DNA from: Flavobacterium chungbukense
Lineage (GTDB): Bacteria > Bacteroidota > Bacteroidia > Flavobacteriales > Flavobacteriaceae
NCBI RefSeq assembly: GCF_020805785.1
Contig: NZ_JAJGZV010000010.1
Span: forward strand, 79,639-143,638
DNA length: 64,000 bases
Direction: 5' to 3'
Part shown: piece by piece, positions 18,029-24,506 of the stretch
How positions within the stretch are numbered: the stretch's first letter is position 1
How the letters are laid out: each line of letters begins with the position of its first letter
Made by a program: the position numbers and the translations under genes
Notes under the pieces: model-generated
The model's input: the letters and a program-made list of their open reading frames with translations, nothing else
Told to the model about the DNA's origin: nothing
The model's database searches: none

Positions 18029-18110
18029 CCTAGCCCTGATGGAAGCGGCATCCTTTTTGTTTTTTCTTTAAAAACAAAAAGATATAGCGAACAGCAGGAA
18101 GAAGCTCCTA
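18029..18110 (+). repeat. Intergenic hairpin element, copy 1
   Basis: The element reads TAGCCCTGATGGAAGCGGCA, then TCC, a perfect 12-bp stem (CTTTTTGTTTTT with AAAAACAAAAAG), then GATATAGCGAACAGCAGGA. The same flanks with a different but equally perfect stem occur on the opposite strand at 37984-38062. Both copies follow a gene in the same orientation, within 45-85 bases of its stop. It could be a mobile REP-like unit or a structured RNA. Confidence 0.7.
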
Positions 18111-18255
18111 AACATTAGTATTCTAAAACTAAATTCAACAAACCATATTTCTGCATTAAATTTGTAAGTAAAAAACACTATTTTAGTAGCTGTAAATCTT
18201 TTCTTAAAGATTTACTTTCCAAAAACTAATGTAACTTTAACTGGAGAAATTATAA

Positions 18256-18876
18256 ATGAAAATTTCAGACAATTTAGAAAAATTATTACCATTTGGTTAT
18301 CTGTTTCTAATTATAATGGGAATATTAAAAGATAGCATATACTATCATCTTTTCGGCATAAACATTTTAAAATACTCTACGATAATGGATATTTTAATTA
18401 GCCCTATTGCTGAGTTTACCTCGAATCCTATTATTTTATTTTCAATAATTTCATTGTTTGTACTTCATTATTATTTACCTGACTATTTATTAAAAAATAA
18501 AGAAAAAAAGTTTATTCAAAAATCTTTTGAGTTAAAGCCGACAGATTTATTATCGATTGAAGAAGCCAAAAATTACTATAATGGTATTGCAATAAAATTT
18601 CTTGCTACCTTTTTATTATCATTTTTTCTAGGTTATGGATTTGCGGGTGGCTATATGGGCAGGCAAAAGATAAAAAACAACGATTTAGATTACATTTATA
18701 AATTGGATTTTAATGAAGGAGATTCTAAAGAAGTGTACCTAATTGGAAATAACAGTCTTTATTATTTCTACTTAATTAAAGGAGATAAACATATCCAAAT
18801 TTCACCAGTCTCTTCTATCAAAAATATAGAGATGACCAAAAATAGAATAATTGATAAAGATTTTCCGTTTTTCTAA
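18256..18876 (+). CDS. Hypothetical membrane protein, 206 residues
   Basis: No known family was recognised. Three hydrophobic segments are visible near residues 13-30, 58-76 and 112-133, the last with a Gly-rich turn (FLGYGFAGGYMG). A basic loop (KNKEKKFIQKSF) lies between the second and third. The C-terminal 70 residues are soluble and beta-rich (SKEVYLIGNNSLYYFYLIKG). The upstream 270 bases contain the hairpin element and no consensus promoter; only a near match (TAACTTTA) precedes the start. Coding character is good throughout. Confidence 0.65.
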   Translation: MKISDNLEKLLPFGYLFLIIMGILKDSIYYHLFGINILKYSTIMDILISPIAEFTSNPIILFSIISLFVLHYYLPDYLLKNKEKKFIQKSFELKPTDLLSIEEAKNYYNGIAIKFLATFLLSFFLGYGFAGGYMGRQKIKNNDLDYIYKLDFNEGDSKEVYLIGNNSLYYFYLIKGDKHIQISPVSSIKNIEMTKNRIIDKDFPFF

Positions 18877-18896
18877 TTTTTCAAAAAAATAGCATT

Positions 18897-19523
18897 ATGA
18901 AAGATTTAAAAAAGTATAGTAACAAAGCCAAAGCCGCATTTGTGCTACTAATAGTAATGCTAATTATTTTGTTAGGAAATTTCAATACGCTTAGAAATTC
19001 TAAAAATGTAAACGATAATATCAATGCAATTTACAATGATAGATTAGTTGTTGCACATTACATTTTTCAATATTCAAAGCAGCTTCATTTTATAAAAGCC
19101 GAAGCCGAAAAACTCGATTTGAGTGATAATATTAAGAAAAGTGAAATCATTCATACTTTAGATATCATTCATAACATTGATGATTTATATGCAAAAACGG
19201 TTTTAACCAATAAAGAAAAACAGCACTTCGATGTATTTTTAGGCGCTTGTAAAGAAATAAATTTACAAGTTAAAAACAAAAATTGGAATAAAATCGCCGT
19301 CTCAAGTGCTGAAGCGTTAAAAACATTAGAATCTTTATCACAAATTCAAATTGTGGAAGGAAAAGCAAAACTCGCAGCTGCCAATTCGATGTACAATAGA
19401 AATAATTCGATTGGTCAATTACAAATTGGATTGCTTATCATTTTGGGAGGAATTACTTTTTATTTATTGATTAAGAAAATAAAAAGGACGGTAAAGATTC
19501 CTGAACCGCCCTCTATGAATTAA
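18897..19523 (+). CDS. Membrane protein with MCP-type four-helix sensor domain
   Basis: The 208 residues follow the plan of the ligand-binding part of chemoreceptors. A short basic cytoplasmic start is followed by a membrane helix (AAFVLLIVMLIILLGN, residues 13-30). A helical periplasmic segment of about 140 residues is next (NSKNVNDNINAIYNDRL pattern typical of 4HB_MCP), then a second membrane helix near 176-193. It stops after a short basic tail, with no HAMP or signalling domain. It could be a stand-alone sensor or a truncated receptor. It starts 20 bases after the preceding gene and may be co-transcribed with it. Confidence 0.72.
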   Translation: MKDLKKYSNKAKAAFVLLIVMLIILLGNFNTLRNSKNVNDNINAIYNDRLVVAHYIFQYSKQLHFIKAEAEKLDLSDNIKKSEIIHTLDIIHNIDDLYAKTVLTNKEKQHFDVFLGACKEINLQVKNKNWNKIAVSSAEALKTLESLSQIQIVEGKAKLAAANSMYNRNNSIGQLQIGLLIILGGITFYLLIKKIKRTVKIPEPPSMN

Positions 19524-19528
19524 ATTAT

Positions 19529-19939
19529 TTACAATTTTCTTTCTTCTTCTTTTATTGAAAGATCATTTATACTGGCAAATCTTTTTTGCATGAGACCATT
19601 TGCATCAAACTCCCAGTTTTCATTTCCGTAGGCTCTAAACCAGTTTCCTTCAGTATCCTGATATTCATATTCAAATCGAACTGCGATTCTATTTTCTGTA
19701 TGTGCCCAATATTCTTTTTTAAGTTTGTAATTTTTCTCTTTTTTCCATTTTTGCGTTAAGAATTGTACAATTTCTTCTCTTCCGTTTACAAACTGATTTC
19801 TGTTTCTCCATTCGCTGTCAATTGTATATGCTTTTGAAACTCTTTCCGGATCCTGACTATTCCATGCGTCTTCTGCTAATTGAATTTTCTCTATTGCTGT
19901 TTCGTACGTGAAAGGTGGCAATGGCAATTTTTGTTCCAT
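19529..19939 (-). CDS. NTF2-like fold protein, DUF1348
   Basis: This 136-residue cystatin-like/NTF2-fold protein has the DUF1348 pattern PPFTYETAIEKIQLAEDAWN at the start, then SEWRNRNQF, FLTQKWKKE and RFEYEYQDTEGNWFRAYGNENW. No catalytic role is established for the family. The start is taken at the second ATG (MEQKLPLPP); another in-frame ATG lies two codons upstream. The TetR gene overlaps or abuts the start (TAATG), so both are read from the TetR promoter. Regulation of this small protein by its TetR neighbour is likely. Confidence 0.82.
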   Translation of the reverse strand: MEQKLPLPPFTYETAIEKIQLAEDAWNSQDPERVSKAYTIDSEWRNRNQFVNGREEIVQFLTQKWKKEKNYKLKKEYWAHTENRIAVRFEYEYQDTEGNWFRAYGNENWEFDANGLMQKRFASINDLSIKEEERKL

Positions 19940-19944
19940 AATCA

Positions 19945-20466
19945 TTACATTAAAGTTTGAATAATTTTTTTTGTTTGTTCGATAAGCTGATTGGATTTAA
20001 AAAGCTGACTTTCTATAATACAGCTTTCAAAAAGCAGATATACATGATCGGATAAAAGATTATCCTTTAAAATTTCAGTAAAATAAGAACGCAAATCAGC
20101 TTTATGATTTTGAATTACTGCTAGAATTTTAATATTGTCAGATTGAATTTCTGATAAAATATTTAGAAAACTACAGCCTCTAAAATTTTCATTTTTATTC
20201 ATATAAATTAAAAAATCAAAAGAAGCCAAAACCTTTAGCTTCATATCGTTCTCTTTTGTTGTGAATTTTTGCAATTCTTCAAACCAAAATAAATGACGCT
20301 GATTTAAAAAGGCAACACATAAATCTTCTTTAGATTTAAAATGCTGATAAAAACTTGCTTTTGCAACTTTTGCTTCTTCAATAATTTGATTAATGCCCGT
20401 CGCATTGTAACCTTGTCTATGAAATAAAATAAATGTTTTTTCTAATATTCTCTCTTTTGGTAACAT
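19945..20466 (-). CDS. TetR/AcrR family transcriptional regulator
   Basis: An N-terminal helix-turn-helix domain spans about residues 3-50 (ERILEKTFILFHRQGYNATG, then VAKASFYQHFKSKEDL). It is followed by an all-helical ligand-binding domain of normal length, giving 173 residues. The ATG at 20466 is chosen because it matches the usual family start; the frame extends 18 codons further upstream, but those codons would lie across the promoter. The dyad ACAGAC-AA-GTCTGT lies across the -33 region, so autorepression is likely. The gene is followed immediately by the DUF1348 gene. Confidence 0.88.
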   Translation of the reverse strand: MLPKERILEKTFILFHRQGYNATGINQIIEEAKVAKASFYQHFKSKEDLCVAFLNQRHLFWFEELQKFTTKENDMKLKVLASFDFLIYMNKNENFRGCSFLNILSEIQSDNIKILAVIQNHKADLRSYFTEILKDNLLSDHVYLLFESCIIESQLFKSNQLIEQTKKIIQTLM

Positions 20467-20486
20467 AGCAACATAATTTATAGTAG

Positions 20487-20526
20487 CAAATATATAAAAA
20501 TTCACAACACAAACAGACAAGTCTGT
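20487..20526 (-). promoter_or_regulatory. TetR-gene promoter with overlapping operator dyad
   Basis: On the minus strand TATATTTG (20487-20494) is a TAnnTTTG box, with TTG at 20518-20520 and a 23-bp spacer. The dyad ACAGAC-AA-GTCTGT (20513-20526) covers the TTG, so a bound repressor would block the -33 contact. Confidence 0.6.
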
Positions 20527-20551
20527 CTATATTTTTTTTTTACGAAATGAG

Positions 20552-20590
20552 CAAAAAAAAACCAAAGCATAAAGCTTTGGTTTTTGAATA
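20552..20590 (-). terminator. Terminator of the DUF2911 gene (bidirectional hairpin)
   Basis: AAAAACCAAAGC and GCTTTGGTTTTT are perfect 12-bp arms around a 5-nt loop. The minus-strand T run follows the stem. Confidence 0.85.
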
Positions 20591-20610
20591 TTATAGAATA
20601 AAATTAGAAC

Positions 20611-21453
20611 TTATCTGCTCCACTCGGCAATACTGTCTTTATTCAATTTTACGTAATCCGCGTTGTTTGCTGCTTCTGCAGAGGCTAAAGAAGCTTTTGC
20701 AGTTTCTACCGCACCTTTTTTATCACCTTGTTTTGCTTGAATCAACGATTTCAATCTTGTTACGTAATAAGGTTTATCAGTGCTCATATCCAACGCTTTG
20801 TCTACATACGTTCTAGATAATTCGATATTTCCGTTTGATTGAAATAAATATTGAGACGCCGCATAATAATCGTTCCATGATGGTCCAGCTAACGTTTTAT
20901 CGATACTAGCAATAGCCGTTTTAGCAGTTGGCACTTCAAATTTTAAAGCTACATGAGAATTTTCCCAAGCCATTTCTAAATAACCAAAATTCGGGTCTAA
21001 ACCATTTATTCCGATTGTAAATGTTTCTATTGGAGTTGGTAAAGCATCTTCTTTTACAGTAGTTTTTAAAGCTACATAAGCTTCGCTCCAATTTTCTGGT
21101 AATCCCCAATTATCTGTAGAAAGGTAAAAAATAACATCCCAGCTTTCAATTCTTGGAACAGTGTAAATTGCATACTTACCTTTTTTCAATGTTTTACCGT
21201 CAATAATAACGTCGTCACTGAAATTAATAATTGTATTTTCGTTTGCTCCGGTTCTCCACAATTTACCAAATGGAACTAAATTTCCAAAAACAGCTCTTCC
21301 TCTTGCTCCTGGTCGTGAGTACGTAACTTCAACATCCGTTAAACCTACAGTTTGTTTTATATATCCTTTTGGACTTGCTTGCGGAGTTTTTACTTGTGCT
21401 TCTGATGCTAATGGCGCTAAAATCAGGGCTAATGCAATAAGTATTTTTTTCAT
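20611..21453 (-). CDS. Secreted DUF2911 protein with C-terminal TPR-like tail
   Basis: The signal peptide ends LASEAQ (residues 1-19). The DUF2911 domain follows with VEVTYSRPGARGR near residues 42-54, PFGKLWRTGANENT near 62-75 and GKYAIYTVP near 97-105. The family is common in Bacteroidota and has no established activity. The last 90 residues are helical and fit one to two tetratricopeptide-like pairs. At 280 residues it has normal length. The gene has its own consensus promoter, with an unusual A13 tract at the predicted transcript start, and its own terminator. Confidence 0.85.
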   Translation of the reverse strand: MKKILIALALILAPLASEAQVKTPQASPKGYIKQTVGLTDVEVTYSRPGARGRAVFGNLVPFGKLWRTGANENTIINFSDDVIIDGKTLKKGKYAIYTVPRIESWDVIFYLSTDNWGLPENWSEAYVALKTTVKEDALPTPIETFTIGINGLDPNFGYLEMAWENSHVALKFEVPTAKTAIASIDKTLAGPSWNDYYAASQYLFQSNGNIELSRTYVDKALDMSTDKPYYVTRLKSLIQAKQGDKKGAVETAKASLASAEAANNADYVKLNKDSIAEWSR

Positions 21454-21460
21454 TCTTCAG

Positions 21461-21505
21461 TTTTTTTTTTTTTATTTCAAATTTACAAATTCAAATAGGG
21501 AACAA
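21461..21505 (-). promoter_or_regulatory. DUF2911 promoter with A13 tract at the transcription start
   Basis: Minus strand: TTG at 21503-21505, a 17-bp spacer, TAAATTTG at 21478-21485, then AAAT and thirteen As (21461-21473) just where +1 is expected. The leader is only that tract plus seven bases before the ATG. Confidence 0.65.
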
Positions 21506-21524
21506 ATGTTAAATTTTATATAAT

Positions 21525-22187
21525 TCAAGGCTTGAGCTGTGCTATTTTTTGAGCATTTAATTCATTAAAATGATCGATAACCAAATCTGCTTCTGATAGA
21601 TCTTGCAGGTTCGAATGTTCACTTTTATACCCTACACAATAAATTCCTGCTCCTTTAGCGGCTTTTATTCCGTTAGTACTGTCTTCAATTATAATACATT
21701 CCTCTTTAGGTGCAATTGATAAAGACGCTGCATGAATAAATATCGCCGGATTTGGTTTTGACTGCGGAAAATCTTCTCCACTTACAATATCCGTAAAATA
21801 TTGATGCAAATTGAATCGAGTAAAAACGCGTTCAATAGTGACTTTTGAAGCCGAAGATGCTAAAATTAATTGTATACCATTATTGTACAGGTCTTTAATC
21901 AAATCTTCGACGCCATCTAAAAGATATAAATCTTCTTTTGTATCAAAAGCATCATTAAAGATAGTTCTTTTTCTTTGAATTAAATCTTCAACTTCTTGAT
22001 CTACAGATGGAAAATATTCTTTTAAGCTCTGAAATGTATTTCGAGTGGAAAATCCAGTAAATGAAGTGTACATTTCTTCCGGCACTTCAATATTTAACTC
22101 TGAAAATTGTAAATAATAGGCATAGCGATGAACTGGCTCCGTGTCTACGATTACGCCATCCATGTCAAAAATTACTGTTTTAATCAT
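21525..22187 (-). CDS. HAD hydrolase, beta-phosphoglucomutase-like
   Basis: Motif I FDMDGVIVDTEPVHRYAY (residues 7-24) has the DxD pair and the cap entry typical of the beta-phosphoglucomutase/phosphatase group. Motif II is LASSASK near residue 114, and motif III Lys lies in FPQSKPNPAIF. Motif IV is IIEDSTNGIKAAKGAGI near residues 165-181. At 220 residues it has family length with a helical C1 cap. Members are sugar-phosphate mutases or small phosphatases; the presence of an Arg/Lys in the cap cannot settle which. The upstream gap holds an octamer repeat tract. Confidence 0.85.
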   Translation of the reverse strand: MIKTVIFDMDGVIVDTEPVHRYAYYLQFSELNIEVPEEMYTSFTGFSTRNTFQSLKEYFPSVDQEVEDLIQRKRTIFNDAFDTKEDLYLLDGVEDLIKDLYNNGIQLILASSASKVTIERVFTRFNLHQYFTDIVSGEDFPQSKPNPAIFIHAASLSIAPKEECIIIEDSTNGIKAAKGAGIYCVGYKSEHSNLQDLSEADLVIDHFNELNAQKIAQLKP

Positions 22188-22194
22188 TTTTTTT

Positions 22195-22292
22195 AAGGTT
22201 CTGAGGTTCTAAGTTTTTTTAGTGTTTTGAGGTTTATTTTTTGGACAAAGATTCTAAGTCTCCAAAGGTAAACCTTAGCAACTTAGAATCTT
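22195..22292 (-). repeat. Octamer CTTAG repeat tract with inverted arms
   Basis: On the minus strand CTTAGAACCTCAGAACCTT is read near 22195-22213. The plus strand has CCTTAGCAACTTAGAATCTT at 22273-22292. Perfect 12-bp inverted arms AAGATTCTAAGT (22248-22259) and ACTTAGAATCTT (22281-22292) could form a hairpin after the TcdA gene, but no T run follows. It is the same family as 5245-5279. Confidence 0.6.
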
Positions 22293-23010
22293 ATTTTTCG
22301 TTCGAAATCAAATAGCGAATCACCGTTTCTGCGGCATGAAGACCGAATAATCCAGGCATATAGCTATTGGTTCCGTAGAAAGATTTTTTGAAATTTTTTC
22401 CGTCTGTTAACTTTAAGCTTTTTTCATTTTGAATTTCAGATGAAAAGACTACTTTCAATTTATTGATCTTTACTGCTTTCAAACGCTTACGGATTGTTTT
22501 AGAAAAATAGCAATTGATCGTTTTAGAAATATCGACAACTTTAACTTTAGAAGCCAGCATTTTTCCTCCCGCACCCATACTGCTAATGATTTTTACTCTT
22601 TTGCGTTTTGCAGCAATAATCAAATTTAATTTTGGCGTAATACTGTCAATACAATCTAATACGTAATCAAATTCTGGAGAAACAATTTCGAAAGCTCGCT
22701 CTGGAGAAAGAAACTCTTTAACACGAGTAAGTTTCAATTCTGGATTAATATCCATCAAACGATCTCCAACAATCGTTATTTTTGGTTCACCAACTGTTGA
22801 ATGTAATGCAGGCAATTGGCGGTTTATATTGGTAATATCCACAACATCACCATCAACAATTGTCATGTTTCCTACTCCTGCTCTTGCTAAAAATTCAGCT
22901 GCAAAAGAGCCAACTCCTCCTAATCCTACAACTAAAACATTCGCTTTTTGTAAATTTTCTAATCCTTCTTTGGTAAACAAAAGCTCAGCTCTTTCTGTCC
23001 ATTCTGCCAT
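22291..23010 (-). CDS. tcdA: tRNA threonylcarbamoyladenosine dehydratase (TcdA/CsdL)
   Basis: This ThiF/E1-like enzyme uses ATP to cyclise the t6A modification at position 37 of tRNAs to ct6A. The start MAEWTERAELLFTKEG is typical of TcdA, so ATG 23010 is chosen; the open frame runs 22 Lys-rich codons further upstream without support. The nucleotide-binding loop is VVGLGGVGSFAAEFLARAG near residues 26-44, followed by IVDGDVVDITNINRQLPA with the Arg and Asp expected for adenylation. The length of 239 residues is slightly shorter than the E. coli enzyme. Confidence 0.9.
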   Translation of the reverse strand: MAEWTERAELLFTKEGLENLQKANVLVVGLGGVGSFAAEFLARAGVGNMTIVDGDVVDITNINRQLPALHSTVGEPKITIVGDRLMDINPELKLTRVKEFLSPERAFEIVSPEFDYVLDCIDSITPKLNLIIAAKRKRVKIISSMGAGGKMLASKVKVVDISKTINCYFSKTIRKRLKAVKINKLKVVFSSEIQNEKSLKLTDGKNFKKSFYGTNSYMPGLFGLHAAETVIRYLISNEK

Positions 23011-23082
23011 ATTCTCTATTTTGTAATTTTTTAGTTTATTCTTTTTTTGTTTTTCGTTTTTTGTTTCAGTTTCCAAGTGTTA

Positions 23083-23141
23083 GGCTGAGCGAAGTCGAAG
23101 CCCGTTTCTAATTGAAGTGCCCTTCGACTTCGCTCAGGGTG
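23083..23141. repeat. Intergenic inverted repeat with CTGAGCGAAGTCGAAG arms
   Basis: CTGAGCGAAGTCGAAG (23085-23100) and CTTCGACTTCGCTCAG (23122-23137) are perfect 16-bp arms separated by 21 bases. The right arm continues into GGGTGACA. Sequences of this type are widespread short interspersed repeats in Bacteroidota intergenic DNA. A degenerate half copy is at 35891-35911. Confidence 0.75.
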
Positions 23142-23163
23142 ACAAACTTTTAATTTTCTTTTT

Positions 23164-23808
23164 TTACTCAAACACACTTTTATAATTACTTGAAATAATA
23201 CCTTGTATTTCTTTTATATTTAATTCTTTATATTCAGATGCCAATTCGTAAACTTGCTGAATTGTTTCTTGAATTGTATCAGTTTCTAAGAAAAAACGAT
23301 CGTTTGGAATTTCTTGGAAAACGGTTTTTAAATCTGGATTTTTCAATAAATATTTTCCAAACGAAAGATAAAATCCATCTTTAATTAATTGTTCTGCCAA
23401 TTGTTTATTCTTTGAAAAACCATGAATAATCATTGGCACAGAAATTTTCATTCTTTTCTTAATCGCTGTAATTTCTTGAAAAGCCGCAACACAATGTATG
23501 ACAACCGGTTTTTTAAATTGTTCAGCCAATTCCAATTGCTTTTCAAAAACTGAAATCTGCAACTCTAACGGAACTTCAATTCTTTTATCTAAACCACATT
23601 CTCCTATTGCTAAACAATTGTTATGCTGCAATTTTTCTTCTATAATTTTCAAATCTTCGTTCAAACGATTTTCGTCAATATACCATGGATGAATTCCAAT
23701 AGAATAAAATGCAATAGAAGAATCAAAATCTTTTGGATATTGATTGACCAATTCTAAAACATCTTTTTGATTGGTAAATTGATGGGTATGAAAATTAAAA
23801 TATTCCAT
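23164..23808 (-). CDS. TatD family metal-dependent hydrolase
   Basis: This is a TIM-barrel hydrolase of 214 residues, shorter than E. coli TatD (about 260). Metal-binding signatures are present: NFHTHQF at residues 4-10, AIGECGLDKRI near 72-82, VVIHCVAAF near 105-113 and FLETDT near 174-179. TatD proteins are 3'-5' DNA/RNA exonucleases; the short form is common in Bacteroidota. The start codon overlaps the stop of the DUF1684 gene in a TAATG arrangement, so the two are translationally coupled and share the promoter at 24423-24453. Confidence 0.85.
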   Translation of the reverse strand: MEYFNFHTHQFTNQKDVLELVNQYPKDFDSSIAFYSIGIHPWYIDENRLNEDLKIIEEKLQHNNCLAIGECGLDKRIEVPLELQISVFEKQLELAEQFKKPVVIHCVAAFQEITAIKKRMKISVPMIIHGFSKNKQLAEQLIKDGFYLSFGKYLLKNPDLKTVFQEIPNDRFFLETDTIQETIQQVYELASEYKELNIKEIQGIISSNYKSVFE

Positions 23809-24407
23809 TAATGAAAGTCTTTCACTCCTGCTTTAATTTCGATTTTCAAATCATTTTCAAGCGGTACAAGCGGACAAGAATATTCATAATTGTATGCACA
23901 ATAAGGATTATACGCTTGATTAAAATCAATTGCAATTGTATTTCCTTTCTGAATTTCTAAATCAATATAGCGGCCACCAATGTAACTTTGCTTACCAGTC
24001 GTTAAATCTGAAAAAGGCAGAAATAGATAATTTTTATATTTATCTTGAATAATGAGTTCTAAATTTTGATAAACGGCAAGTTTAAAAGCTTTTCCATTGA
24101 TTTTGAAGTTCAAAGTACCATATTTAGTATACTTTGAAGTGTATTTTCCGCTCTCTTTCATTTCTATCACTTTTCCGCCTTTTGCTTTTACCAAAGTTGC
24201 ATTGACAAAAAAAGTTTCGTTTATAGGATAAAATTCTAAGCTTTTAAAAGTCTTTAAATCCTTTGCCATTAATGGACTAGTCTTAGGATCAGCAAATTCT
24301 GAATTCAATTTCTTCTGAAATTTTATAACATCACTTTTGTTAAACTTTTTTTGACCAAAGCCTAAATTAAAAACAAACAATAAAACAAGGGCGCAGATAG
24401 TTTTCAT
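23808..24407 (-). CDS. Secreted DUF1684 protein
   Basis: The ATG at 24407 opens a signal peptide (MKTICALVLLFVFNLGFGQ); an in-frame ATG six codons upstream lies before it. The mature part carries the DUF1684 hallmark near the C terminus: DFNQAYNPYCAYNYEYSCP, then a short PLEND and IKAGVKDF. The central GGRYIDLE is also typical. The family is widespread and its biochemical role is not established. The two Cys in the hallmark are conserved in the family and could pair or bind metal. It is the first gene of a two-gene unit with the TatD-like gene. Confidence 0.87.
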   Translation of the reverse strand: MKTICALVLLFVFNLGFGQKKFNKSDVIKFQKKLNSEFADPKTSPLMAKDLKTFKSLEFYPINETFFVNATLVKAKGGKVIEMKESGKYTSKYTKYGTLNFKINGKAFKLAVYQNLELIIQDKYKNYLFLPFSDLTTGKQSYIGGRYIDLEIQKGNTIAIDFNQAYNPYCAYNYEYSCPLVPLENDLKIEIKAGVKDFH

Positions 24408-24422
24408 CTTAGAAATTTTATG

Positions 24423-24453
24423 CAAAAATAGTTCAAAAGTAACAAAACGACAA
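24423..24453 (-). promoter_or_regulatory. Promoter of the DUF1684-tatD unit
   Basis: Minus strand: TTG at 24451-24453, a 20-bp spacer and TATTTTTG at 24423-24430. The start codon lies 16 bases further, giving a very short leader. Confidence 0.75.
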
Positions 24454-24465
24454 CCACTTAACTTG

Positions 24466-24485
24466 ACAAAGTTTGCTAACTTTGT
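24466..24485 (+). promoter_or_regulatory. Palindrome overlapping the MFS -7 box
   Basis: ACAAAGTT-TGCT-AACTTTGT is a perfect 8-bp dyad. Its right half contains TAACTTTG (24477-24484), a TAnnTTTG match, 22 bases before the MFS start. A regulator bound here would cover the promoter. No regulator gene for it is evident in the window. Confidence 0.45.
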
Positions 24486-24506
24486 TGCGATAATCTATCA
24501 CACAAA

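Noticed and set aside
22291..23076. Longer TcdA form with a Lys/Asn-rich N terminus
   Set aside because: The extra 22 codons are low-complexity leader sequence; MAEWTERAELLF is the family start.
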